NCBI RefSeq assembly: GCF_002954775.1
Contig: NZ_PJME01000011.1
Span: 160,680-224,679 of the forward strand
Length of the DNA stretch: 64,000 nucleotides
Direction of reading: 5' to 3'
From: Streptomyces geranii
Lineage (GTDB): Bacteria; Actinomycetota; Actinomycetes; Streptomycetales; Streptomycetaceae
Every line of letters begins with the position of its first letter. The stretch's first letter is position 1. Under the pieces are notes generated by a model. The model did not search any database and had not been told where the DNA came from. It was given only the letters and a program-made list of their open reading frames with translations. The translations under genes and the position numbers were made by a program. Shown piece after piece: positions 1 through 6,611 of the stretch.

Positions 1-284
1 AGGTAATCCACGGCGGCCCGTACGTCCTCGACCCGGGAGGCGGGGTCTTCGAGATGACGGGGCGTTCCGCCGCTCTCCCCCTGGTGGGAGGCGTCGAAGG
101 CGAGGGTGACGAAGCCCTCGCGGGCGAGCTTGGCGGCGTAGAGGCCGGCCGTCTGCTCCTTGACGCCGCCACCGGGGTGCACGGAGACGACCGCCGGGTA
201 CGACCGGTCCTCCGAGAAGCCGTCCGGGAGGTGGAGGTTCCCAGCCATGGTGATGCCGGCGTTGTCGAAGGTGACGTTCTGCAC
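1..284 (-). CDS. Alpha/beta hydrolase (dienelactone hydrolase-like), 5' part only
   Basis: The reverse strand reads from GTG at 284 off the left edge and gives about 94 residues. AAGGA lies seven bases before the GTG. The visible part starts with a beta-strand-rich stretch, then HPGGG (oxyanion-hole region) and FDASHQGESGG, typical of YcjY/dienelactone-hydrolase-like enzymes that act on small esters or acyl peptides. The catalytic Ser and His would lie beyond the window. It is divergent from the XRE regulator at 497, which makes regulation by that protein plausible but unproven. The family assignment is good; the substrate is unknown. Confidence 0.75.
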   Translation of the reverse strand, partial: MQNVTFDNAGITMAGNLHLPDGFSEDRSYPAVVSVHPGGGVKEQTAGLYAAKLAREGFVTLAFDASHQGESGGTPRHLEDPASRVEDVRAAVDY

Positions 285-496
285 GGTGATGTCCTTCGCT
301 GATCTGTCCGGGAGAGCAGCCGTGAGGCCGACCGCTCACCCGATCGGGGGAAAGCCCGCGGAGCCGGTCCGAAACCATGCGGTGCGCGCGAGCCGACAAC
401 CATGCAACCGCCGCATCGCCGCATGAGGGAGTCACTGCTGAAAGGTGTCATGGCAGGGCACCCCACCCGGCCCTGCGGCTGCCTAGCCTGGAAGAC

Positions 497-1378
497 ATGG
501 ACCACCGCAGCGAGATCCGCGAGTTCCTGACCTCCCGACGGGCAAGGATCACCCCCGACCAGGCCGGACTGCCCAGCTACGGCACCCGGCGGGTGCCCGG
601 CCTGCGCCGCGCGGAGGCCGCCCAGCTCGCCGGGGTCAGCGTCGAGTACTACGCCCGCCTGGAGCGCGGCAACCTCACTGGCGTGTCCGAGGCCGTCCTG
701 GACGCGATCGCCCGCGCCCTGCGGCTGGACGACGCCGAGCGGGCCCACCTCCACGACCTGGCCCGCACCGCCGGAACGAGCCCACGTCGACGCAAACCGG
801 CCAGGGCCCCGCAGGGCGTGCGCCCCAACGTCCAGCGCCTCCTCGACACGATGACCGACACCCCCGCAACCGTCATCAACGGCCGCACGGACGTCCTGGC
901 GAGCAACGCACTCGGCCGGGCCCTGTTCGCACCGCTCCACGACAGTGCGTGGCAGCCTCCCAACCACGCCCGATTCATCTATCTCGACACCCGCTCCCAC
1001 GATTTCTGGGACAACTGGGACCACGCCGCGGACGACGCCGTGGCCCTCCTGCACGCCCACGCCGGCCGCAACCCCTTCGACCCGGACCTGACGGCCCTGA
1101 TCGGCGAACTGTCCACCCGCAGCCCGGACTTCCGCACCCGCTGGGCCCGCCACGACGTCCGCCGCCACACCACCGGCGTCAAACACCTCCACCACCCCGC
1201 CATCGGCACCCTCCACCTCACCTTCGAGGCCATGGCACTCGTCGCCGACGACGACCTGACCCTCCTCGCCTTCGGCGCCGAACCCGGCACCCCCTCCGCA
1301 GACGGCCTACGCCTGCTGACCACCTGGGCGGCCACCCACAATCAACAGCGCGCGGTCCCTACCGTCGACGAGACCTGA
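497..1378 (+). CDS. XRE-family regulator with MmyB-like ligand-binding domain
   Basis: A 293-residue protein. Residues about 1-85 form a helix-turn-helix DNA-binding domain (RRAEAAQLAGVSVEYYARLERG). Residues about 105-280 match the MmyB-like PAS-related domain, including the NGRTDVLASNALGRALF segment, which in this family binds a fatty-acid-like ligand. The start at ATG 497 (MDHRSEIREFL) is chosen because family members begin this way; the open frame runs further upstream without family similarity. It is divergent from a hydrolase gene about 210 bp away. MmyB-type regulators usually control the adjacent divergent gene, so the hydrolase is the likely target (inference). Confidence 0.85.
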   Translation: MDHRSEIREFLTSRRARITPDQAGLPSYGTRRVPGLRRAEAAQLAGVSVEYYARLERGNLTGVSEAVLDAIARALRLDDAERAHLHDLARTAGTSPRRRKPARAPQGVRPNVQRLLDTMTDTPATVINGRTDVLASNALGRALFAPLHDSAWQPPNHARFIYLDTRSHDFWDNWDHAADDAVALLHAHAGRNPFDPDLTALIGELSTRSPDFRTRWARHDVRRHTTGVKHLHHPAIGTLHLTFEAMALVADDDLTLLAFGAEPGTPSADGLRLLTTWAATHNQQRAVPTVDET

Positions 1379-1439
1379 GCGATCGGCCTGGACCCTCCCA
1401 GCACCCCGCGAACGCCTGAGCTGTTGTCGCTGCCGCCGC

Positions 1440-1733
1440 TTAGCTCTGGATCGCCGGGTCCGGCCGGGAGCGAGCGGGCAGTACCAGAACGGTGGCACCT
1501 CGGCGCAGGGCGGTGTTTTCGAGGGTGAGCTGCCGAACGGCCTCCTCGTACAGCTCCAGGATGCGGCGCAGGTCGACGTTCTCCTGCCGCAACCGGTGCA
1601 GGTTCGCCTTCATCCGCTCGCCGGGCGACGGGCGGGGCGGACGCGCCCGGCTGCGCCGCATCATGACCCGCCTCGACCCGCACCTCTGCCCGGGCTCCTT
1701 CCTCACCTGCGCGCCCGACGCCGACACCGTCAC
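1440..1733 (-). CDS. Possible remnant of DUF6262-like recombinase-associated coiled-coil protein
   Basis: A 97-residue reading frame whose C-terminal half (from MKANLHRLRQEN) is a heptad-like coiled coil ending in a short basic tail. The pattern recalls the small DUF6262-type third protein of Tn554-like tyrosine-recombinase trios, but no recombinase gene is beside it, so it would be an orphan. The start is uncertain; the internal ATG is as likely as the first. It lies in host DNA just outside the AICE, next to a perfect inverted repeat. It could also be a chance frame in GC-rich DNA. Confidence 0.33.
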   Translation of the reverse strand: MTVSASGAQVRKEPGQRCGSRRVMMRRSRARPPRPSPGERMKANLHRLRQENVDLRRILELYEEAVRQLTLENTALRRGATVLVLPARSRPDPAIQS

Positions 1734-1804
1734 GGCTGCCCTGGATAACTCCGGCTCCGACCATGACCCGCCGGACAGAACCTAACCAAGTCCGACTTGA
1801 ACCC

Positions 1805-1833
1805 CACCATGATCACTTTTAGTGATCATGGTG
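1805..1833. repeat. Perfect 13-bp inverted repeat
   Basis: CACCATGATCACT at 1805-1817 and its exact reverse complement at 1821-1833 are separated by TTT. It is AT-richer than its surroundings and has no T run, so it is a poor Rho-independent terminator. It sits between the recombinase-associated remnant and the tRNA terminator, in the host flank of the AICE. It may be an operator or a mobile-element end. Confidence 0.7.
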
Positions 1834-1902
1834 ATAGGGAACAATTAGGCACTTACTCACCCTGCCGCCGTTCCCAGAATGTTCCCAGCAGGACACAGAA
1901 AA

Positions 1903-1929
1903 GGCCCTCCATGTCACCCATGGAGGGCC
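1903..1929 (-). terminator. Original terminator of the tRNA-Thr gene, now at attL
   Basis: Eleven-bp arms (1903-1913 and 1919-1929) with a five-base loop. Read leftward, the hairpin is followed by TTTTCTGTG, a good Rho-independent terminator. It points the same way as the tRNA-Thr gene and lies about 30 bp beyond its truncated 3' copy. It is therefore probably the terminator that served this tRNA before the element inserted and moved it 14 kb away. Confidence 0.75.
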
Positions 1930-1955
1930 ATCACTCATCTGACCTGCACTTCCTT

Positions 1956-1999
1956 GAGCCGCCTTCGGGATTCGAACCCGAGACCTACGCATTACGAGT
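1956..1999. repeat. attL core of the AICE (3' half of tRNA-Thr)
   Basis: These 44 bases are identical to 16318-16361. They cover the 3' part of a tRNA-Thr gene on the minus strand: anticodon-stem 3' strand, variable region, T arm and acceptor 3' strand. After 1999 the sequence departs from the tRNA. This is the usual product of tyrosine-integrase insertion into a tRNA gene and sets the left end of the element. Confidence 0.93.
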
Positions 2000-2115
2000 T
2001 GTCCGATCTTGGTCCGGGGGCGTCCACGGGTGTCCGCTACGGGACTCACATGCCTGGTCAGAGGGGCTATCGGACCTCCATGGACATCAGCGGACCGCCC
2101 TGGAACGGAAGGCCG

Positions 2116-2139
2116 TTGAGACCACAATTGAGACCACGG
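2116..2139. repeat. Left attP arm repeat pair (candidate integrase arm site)
   Basis: Two direct copies of TTGAGACCAC separated by AA. The same 24 bases recur at 16204-16227 near the other end of the element and nowhere else that I can see. Paired short direct repeats flanking the core are typical arm-type binding sites for lambda-family integrases. Confidence 0.6.
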
Positions 2140-2404
2140 CCTCTTCGCCCCGAAGTAACTGAGGCAGAGGCTCGACCACCAGTCAGGATGCCTCTCACCT
2201 GTTGGGGACGGTCACTCGTGATCGTCCGTCTTCATCGCCGGTCGGCCTCGCACGGCCCAGGGACGACCCAAAGAGCCGAAGCGGGGCCCGTCACTGACCT
2301 TGGCCTAACCACACGGTTGTGGCACGCAGGGTTCGGCCTCTGATAGCGACATCTTTCTGTAAATCGGGTGATTGTGAGAGCCGGAACTGCCAGACTGTGC
2401 CGTC

Positions 2405-3757
2405 ATGGACAAGATTCACACCAAAGCAACAGAACTAGTTTTGGCCGCTGTCGCCGACGCCGAATACTCGGATAATCCAAAGCCCTGGGATTATGGCTGG
2501 AGCGCCGAATCGTACCGACACTCCCAGGCTGCCGCCATCTCCTCACCGAGCGGCCCAGTCCGTCTATCGAAAACGGGCGTTGAGAAGCTGGAAGAGCTCC
2601 ATGTATTACTTTCCAAACAGTCACAGGTGCGCGATCGATGGGCCCTTGAAGAGCTTTGGGGATATCTCGCGACACTCATCGCTTTCGTCTACGTATCCGA
2701 AGGAACGGAAGATCTGGCGAGGCGACTACTGGCACGCATTATCTATACAGAACCATCCATCGTGGTTTTCCCGGTTTCCAACATCGCGTGGGCTGGGGAT
2801 CCAATAAGGATGGGTAAGAAGAATGTAGTCGGTCTCCTAGATGACACATTTGTTGATGCAGTTCAAAACTTGGGCGGTCGAGGGCAAGCACACAGAAGCC
2901 AGATAGCGACCTATGTGGGTGAGCTCAAACACAGGGAGCCGCGAGTCGGATTTGCCGCACTCGTTCCGGGACAACGCGGCAAGGCTCGCCGCCAAGCGGA
3001 AAGAAATTTTCAGGCCTTGGTGAACCTGACGATGATGCTCGTCACAAATAAGAGCGATCGCCGTTTGTGGTCCCTAAGGGGGGACACAAATCGCCCGGGT
3101 CTCAGAGGGATCACACTAGACAGGAAAGCCGTCGAGGACAGCCTCAGAGAGTCGGGTGACCATGTTGAACTGTACTCCAACCCGCTGGTGATAGATGCCC
3201 TTGGAGACAAGGGTGGAATCCAATGGCAAGGAGAAGATCCAATACCTCTAAAAGAACTGCTAGCGGACGACTCGCTTCATGCCGCCGTCGAGACGTGCCT
3301 CGCGCAGGAGAACAGCTTCTTGCGTCGGCTACATGTCGCCGCTCGCTGGTTCGCTGAGAGTTATTGGGCTTCAGCCCAGGACGATGCAGCGCTGGCGGCG
3401 GGCGTGGCTCTGGATGCTCTCCTGGGATCAAAATCTGCTCTACCTGGACGGGCCATGAAAGAGCGGTACGCCCTGCTTGAACCAGAGGCCAGAACGAGGT
3501 CAACGCGCGCGAGGGAGCATGAAGAATTTTATTCCGTCAGAAGTACTGTCGCCCACGGCGGTGAAGTTCGTAAGCTCAGCGAAGGAAACTTCTTGAGGGA
3601 CATGCAGGACTCGGTAACCTGGGCAGCATGGAGATTGCTCGACATTCACACGACATTCTCAGTCTCCAGCGATAAGGAATTTGAATCCCTATTTGACGAA
3701 ATCCGGTGGGGAACGCGCGAGTGGCCCTCGGTAGAAGGAAAGAGCTCACCAAGTTGA
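2405..3757 (+). CDS. Apea-like HEPN-domain protein; candidate defence cargo
   Basis: A 450-residue protein. Residues about 300-430 look like an Apea-like HEPN domain: a helix with ALDALLGS, a conserved RYALL, then FYSVRSTVAHGG, containing the R-x4-H motif (R379, H384) that forms the RNase site in HEPN proteins. The first 300 residues are not recognised. It is the only non-backbone gene of the AICE. Codons ending in A or T are much commoner than in neighbours, indicating separate acquisition. Codon 68 is TTA (2606-2608), so translation should need the bldA tRNA. There is no clear ribosome site before the ATG. A near-perfect copy of the element's GAACTAGTTC operator lies at 2432-2441 within its first codons. 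Activity as an abortive-infection RNase is inference. Confidence 0.75.
   Translation: MDKIHTKATELVLAAVADAEYSDNPKPWDYGWSAESYRHSQAAAISSPSGPVRLSKTGVEKLEELHVLLSKQSQVRDRWALEELWGYLATLIAFVYVSEGTEDLARRLLARIIYTEPSIVVFPVSNIAWAGDPIRMGKKNVVGLLDDTFVDAVQNLGGRGQAHRSQIATYVGELKHREPRVGFAALVPGQRGKARRQAERNFQALVNLTMMLVTNKSDRRLWSLRGDTNRPGLRGITLDRKAVEDSLRESGDHVELYSNPLVIDALGDKGGIQWQGEDPIPLKELLADDSLHAAVETCLAQENSFLRRLHVAARWFAESYWASAQDDAALAAGVALDALLGSKSALPGRAMKERYALLEPEARTRSTRAREHEEFYSVRSTVAHGGEVRKLSEGNFLRDMQDSVTWAAWRLLDIHTTFSVSSDKEFESLFDEIRWGTREWPSVEGKSSPS
2432..2441. promoter_or_regulatory. GAACTAGTT(T) operator-like site inside the HEPN gene
   Basis: GAACTAGTTT matches nine of ten bases of the palindrome repeated at 5275-5429. 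It lies 27 bp into the HEPN coding region, a position where a bound repressor could block transcription. CTAG is rare in this DNA and I found no GAACTAGT outside these five sites. Confidence 0.5.
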
Positions 3758-3854
3758 CCCTCAGGTCAGCGGAGCGGCTTTGGGCTGGAGCCGATTTGGT
3801 GCGAGTGATCAAGCGACCGAGGCACCACCCGACGCCTTCCCCATACAAGAACGA

Positions 3855-3886
3855 CGACGGCCCGCACTGTTAAGTGCGGGCCGTCG
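3855..3886. terminator. Bidirectional terminator between HEPN gene and UTRA gene
   Basis: Fourteen-bp perfect arms (3855-3868, 3873-3886) with the loop GTTA, between the 3' ends of two convergent genes. No long T run follows, as is common in Streptomyces. Confidence 0.8.
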
Positions 3887-3899
3887 ATGCGCTTGGGGC

Positions 3900-4448
3900 T
3901 CAGCTGATGGGCGGGCTGTAGCGCAGAACCCAGCCGGGGCCAGGGCGATGCACAGTGACCTCAACAGCGCGACCGGTCTTCGTGTAACCGGTGTGCGTGA
4001 TCTGAAGCAGGCTACTGCCGATCTCGACACCGAACGCGTCCGATTCGACGGAAGTCGCTGCGTAAAGCGTGATCTCCTCGATAGCTTCGGTCTGCTCGAA
4101 TCCCGCGTCACGCATCCGGCTGATGATGCCGCCGAGTCCGGGGTCGGGGTTTTCGATGCCTGCGGCATCTGCGACGTCCACGGGGACGTACGAGTCAGCG
4201 AGCTGGACGAGGCGCTCACCGTCGTACATGTGCCGGGCACGGATCACTGTCTGATCAGCGGTCGCGATGCCGAGAAGCTCAGCGACGTGAGAGGGCGCGG
4301 TGTCGCGACGGATCGCGGTTTCCACACGGGGCGTGCCACCGAGACGCTTGATCTCGGTCTCGAAGGCGCCGCGACTCTCGCCGGCCTCCCTGCGGGCGGT
4401 GCGGTAGCGCTCTGTGGCGTCACGGACGATGGCGGTGTTGCTGCTCAC
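3900..4448 (-). CDS. UTRA-domain protein without DNA-binding domain
   Basis: A 182-residue protein made almost wholly of a UTRA ligand-binding domain, the effector half of HutC-type GntR regulators. It aligns with the C-terminal part of its upstream neighbour: a shared R-E-A-G-RGAF start, SY(F/V)P in the middle, and ITHxGxTxTGRAVEV near the end. It has no winged helix. The GTG at 4448 is preceded by AGAGGAAAG; only 14 bases separate it from the neighbour's stop, so the two are co-transcribed. It may dimerise with the full repressor or titrate the same ligand (inference). Confidence 0.75.
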   Translation of the reverse strand: MSSNTAIVRDATERYRTARREAGESRGAFETEIKRLGGTPRVETAIRRDTAPSHVAELLGIATADQTVIRARHMYDGERLVQLADSYVPVDVADAAGIENPDPGLGGIISRMRDAGFEQTEAIEEITLYAATSVESDAFGVEIGSSLLQITHTGYTKTGRAVEVTVHRPGPGWVLRYSPPIS

Positions 4449-4462
4449 TTCGATCTTTCCTC

Positions 4463-5230
4463 TCAGACAGCGGGCTGGTCGATGGGCCACTCATAGCTGA
4501 GCGACCAGAGGGTGATGGGCATGACGTGCACGCAGACTTCCACGGCTCTGCCGGTCTCGGTCAGACCGACGTGGGTGATCTCGTAGACCAGCCCATCGGC
4601 TGAGATGCCGAGCAACGCCGCTTCAGCCTTGCTGGGGGTTCGTACGTCAAGGGACTCCCGGATTCGGACCTGCGGGTACCCGAGTTCGGCAAGACGAGAC
4701 TTGCTACCGCCGTCCCCGGTGTCCTGCTGCTCCAACTGCGTACCGAACGCCACATCCCCCGGAAAGTACGAGGTTGCGACCTGAACCACGGTCGCGTCAG
4801 CACGCATGACCCGCGCCCTGACGAGTGCCTTGGCAGCGTGATGGAGGCCGAGAATCTGGGCAACGGGTTTCGGTGGCCGTTCCCTGCTGATCTCGGTGGT
4901 CGCGCCCGGAGTCATCCCAAGCCTGGCGACTTCCGCCGCGAAGGCGCCTCGTGCGCCGGCCTCTTCCCGGGCTGACTTGATGTAGCGGCCGGTTCCGTCT
5001 CGGTGGATCTTCCCGAGGATCGGAGAGACGAAGGTGCCCTCTCCTCTACGGGAAATGATCAGGCCTTCGTCGCGCAGAACCTCGTACACGTCACGGGCGG
5101 TCTGGTAGGAGACTCCCTCGGATTCGCTGAGGTCCCGGACCTTGGGCAGCGCTGAACCAGGGGGGTATACCCCCTGCTGGATCTTCGCCCGCAGCTCAGC
5201 GGCAAGCCTCGGAACCTTGTTCTCCTTCAC
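4463..5230 (-). CDS. GntR/HutC-family transcriptional repressor of the element
   Basis: A 255-residue protein. Residues about 5-70 are a GntR winged helix (ELRAKIQQGVYPPGSALP, VSYQTARDVYEVLRDEGLI, RRGEGTFV). Residues about 85-250 are a UTRA domain. The GTG at 5230 has GGAG six bases before it. It is divergent from the transfer operon across a region with four GAACTAGTTC-type palindromes. It occupies the place of KorSA in pSAM2-like elements, which represses transfer and replication genes and its own promoter. Repression of this operon is therefore likely but inferred. Confidence 0.88.
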   Translation of the reverse strand: MKENKVPRLAAELRAKIQQGVYPPGSALPKVRDLSESEGVSYQTARDVYEVLRDEGLIISRRGEGTFVSPILGKIHRDGTGRYIKSAREEAGARGAFAAEVARLGMTPGATTEISRERPPKPVAQILGLHHAAKALVRARVMRADATVVQVATSYFPGDVAFGTQLEQQDTGDGGSKSRLAELGYPQVRIRESLDVRTPSKAEAALLGISADGLVYEITHVGLTETGRAVEVCVHVMPITLWSLSYEWPIDQPAV

Positions 5231-5274
5231 GCCTGACTCCCTCGGTGTGTAACTCACGCGCCCCCAGTCTTGCA

Positions 5275-5284
5275 GAACTAGTCC
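5275..5284. promoter_or_regulatory. Operator copy 1 (GAACTAGTCC, one mismatch)
   Basis: A palindrome half-matched on its right side, 45 bp before the GntR start codon, suited to autoregulation of the leftward regulator operon. Confidence 0.55.
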
Positions 5285-5338
5285 TAGAAGGATAGCCGGG
5301 GTCACCCCGCGACCAAAGCGGCGACTCGCCACTCCCCT

Positions 5339-5348
5339 GAACTAGTTC
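5339..5348. promoter_or_regulatory. Operator copy 2 (GAACTAGTTC)
   Basis: A perfect 10-bp palindrome whose centre is 23 bp from copy 3, about two DNA turns, so dimers could bind side by side on the same face. Confidence 0.65.
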
Positions 5349-5361
5349 GCTCGGAGATTCT

Positions 5362-5371
5362 GAACTAGTTC
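5362..5371. promoter_or_regulatory. Operator copy 3 (GAACTAGTTC)
   Basis: A perfect palindrome ending two bases before the TTGACA of the rightward promoter, so a bound repressor would block RNA polymerase. Confidence 0.68.
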
Positions 5372-5373
5372 TG

Positions 5374-5402
5374 TTGACACCCCCTCCGCGGCGTGCCTTA
5401 AT
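5374..5402 (+). promoter_or_regulatory. Rightward promoter of the transfer operon
   Basis: TTGACA at 5374-5379, a 17-base spacer, then CTTAAT at 5397-5402 as a weak -10. It is flanked by operator copies 3 and 4 and faces the transfer genes. The exact start site cannot be read from sequence. Confidence 0.6.
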
Positions 5403-5419
5403 CGTCACAGCGCACCGCA

Positions 5420-5429
5420 GAACTAGTTC
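5420..5429. promoter_or_regulatory. Operator copy 4 (GAACTAGTTC)
   Basis: A perfect palindrome just downstream of the predicted start of the rightward transcript. Confidence 0.65.
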
Positions 5430-5885
5430 AGCGGAGCGACAGGACGGCCCTCCTTTGGGTTGCTCCGTTGCAGTGCCGGTTCGGGACGGCTCGCTTCCAT
5501 ATGGGGCCCTGAGCTGGTTGTTCCTTGAGAACTGAACAGTGATCGTGCGGGGCTGACGCGAGAGCGGCAGTCACGGCAGGTGCCTAGGGCGAGAGTTCGG
5601 GTGGCAAACCGTCGTGATGAACGCAGCTCTCCCCCTATGCGCCTGGCAGGCGCCACCCGGTGACGGGTGTGGGGAGGTACAGCGTGGCTCCAATGCACGT
5701 GGCGGGATGAGAAGACCGCCCCCGAGACGACCGGGTGACGTCGTCGGCGGCACGCCAACCTGCACCGTTCGTGCAAGCCGCCCTGCTGGCGTCAGAGCAG
5801 TGACGATGACGCACCCGATTTCCGGGCTCGGGACCGGTGGCCGTGACAACGGTGCTGGTGAAGCTCTCGGAATCCCACATCTACC

Positions 5886-5934
5886 GCCCCGGTATCCAGC
5901 CGTGAGGGCGCGGGATCGACTCCCGCCCGGGGCA
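5886..5934 (+). other. tRNA-like mini-helix in the leader
   Basis: GCCCCGG at 5886-5892 pairs with CCGGGGC at 5927-5933. Directly before the second strand is a T-arm-like hairpin, GCGGG, loop ATCGACT, CCCGC (5910-5926). T arm abutting acceptor strand plus a discriminator base is exact tRNA geometry. D and anticodon arms are missing; only 17 bases join the acceptor 5' strand to the T arm. It may be a processing signal or a tRNA relic. Confidence 0.4.
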
Positions 5935-5938
5935 CTCC

Positions 5939-6025
5939 GGCCGCTGTTTTGCGGCCTGGCCGCGCATCCTCGCGCGGCGTTCACCACAACGGCGTGCGGC
6001 TCCCGGGGTGCCACCCGGGAGCCGC
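5939..6025 (+). terminator. Three tandem hairpins before the first transfer-operon gene
   Basis: Arms at 5939-5944/5951-5956 (loop TGTTTT), 5959-5965/5972-5978, and 5996-6007/6014-6025 (12 perfect bp). None has a strong T run, so attenuation or mRNA stabilisation are alternatives to termination. Confidence 0.55.
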
Positions 6026-6060
6026 TTCGGGCCGTTCCACCCACTGAGGAGACACGACCC

Positions 6061-6324
6061 ATGAAGCACATCGGTGCTGTTCAGACGGACGTTACGACCG
6101 ACGACTTCGACAACGAGCCGGCCCCCTGGGACCTGGTCGACATCGAAGACGAGATGCCGCTCATCCAGGCGGAGATTGAGCTGCTGGACGTGCAGATCAG
6201 CCTGTTGGACCGGCCGGCCACGGAGACGGACACCCGGCGGCTGCGGCGGGCTCACCGCAAGGTGCTGGCCGCCCGCCTGGTGCTGGCCAACCGGGACGGT
6301 GTCGCGTTCTCGGACGTGGCGTGA
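6061..6324 (+). CDS. DUF6284-like small protein
   Basis: An 87-residue acidic, helical protein (MPLIQAEIELLDVQISLLDRP, then a basic RRLRRAHRKVLAARLVLANRD). The pattern is that of small conserved Streptomyces proteins called DUF6284, found at the head of AICE and plasmid transfer operons. GAGGAG precedes the ATG. Its stop overlaps the next start (ATGA), so translation is coupled. Function unknown. Confidence 0.7.
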   Translation: MKHIGAVQTDVTTDDFDNEPAPWDLVDIEDEMPLIQAEIELLDVQISLLDRPATETDTRRLRRAHRKVLAARLVLANRDGVAFSDVA

Positions 6325-6611
6325 TGGCGGGGAAGTTCACCGCTCAGATGTCGGTGAGCCGGGGCCGGTGGCGCCTGTACGTGGTGCTGCTCAACACCAC
6401 TGAGCGGTGGCCTGAGTTCGGCTTCGACCGGGCGCTGCCGGTGCCGACGTTCACGGAACGCACAGAGGCGCTCAGAGTGCTCGGCTTCGAACCCGTTCCG
6501 GGTTCGAAGTGGACGTGGACCGAGGACAGCGAGACCTCCGACGACCCTGCCTCGCCGGTCTGCCTGATCGCCGCGATCCGGGTGCGTTCATGGTCGGGGG
6601 TGGGCGCGTGA
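6324..6611 (+). CDS. DUF6303-like small protein
   Basis: A 95-residue protein with the pattern of the DUF6303 family of actinomycete mobile elements: a beta-rich start with RWRLYVVLLNTTERWPEF, then WTWTEDSETSDDPASPV and RVRSW. It overlaps both neighbours by a few bases, which marks it as part of the tightly coupled transfer operon. Function unknown. Confidence 0.65.
   Translation: MAGKFTAQMSVSRGRWRLYVVLLNTTERWPEFGFDRALPVPTFTERTEALRVLGFEPVPGSKWTWTEDSETSDDPASPVCLIAAIRVRSWSGVGA

Larger units (their letters stand above)
5430..6060 (+). ncRNA. Long structured leader of the transfer operon, no gene seen
   Basis: About 630 bases separate the promoter from the first gene, and no frame in it has convincing codon use. 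It begins with a stem at 5432-5440/5459-5467. At 5517-5541 comes a stretch resembling the boxA region of actinobacterial rRNA leaders (TTGTTCCTTGAGAACTGAAC). A tRNA-like mini-helix lies at 5886-5934. Three consecutive hairpins follow at 5939-5956, 5959-5978 and 5996-6025. Such a leader suggests RNA-level control, for example antitermination or attenuation. The role is inferred. Confidence 0.5.

Noticed and set aside
1797..2343. Open frames spanning attL, containing ETTIETT
   Set aside because: They cross the tRNA-derived core and read the arm repeats only by chance; no ribosome site or codon bias.
5614..6060. Upstream extension of the DUF6284-like gene
   Set aside because: It would run through the tRNA-like helix and hairpins; ATG 6061 has GAGGAG and matches family length.
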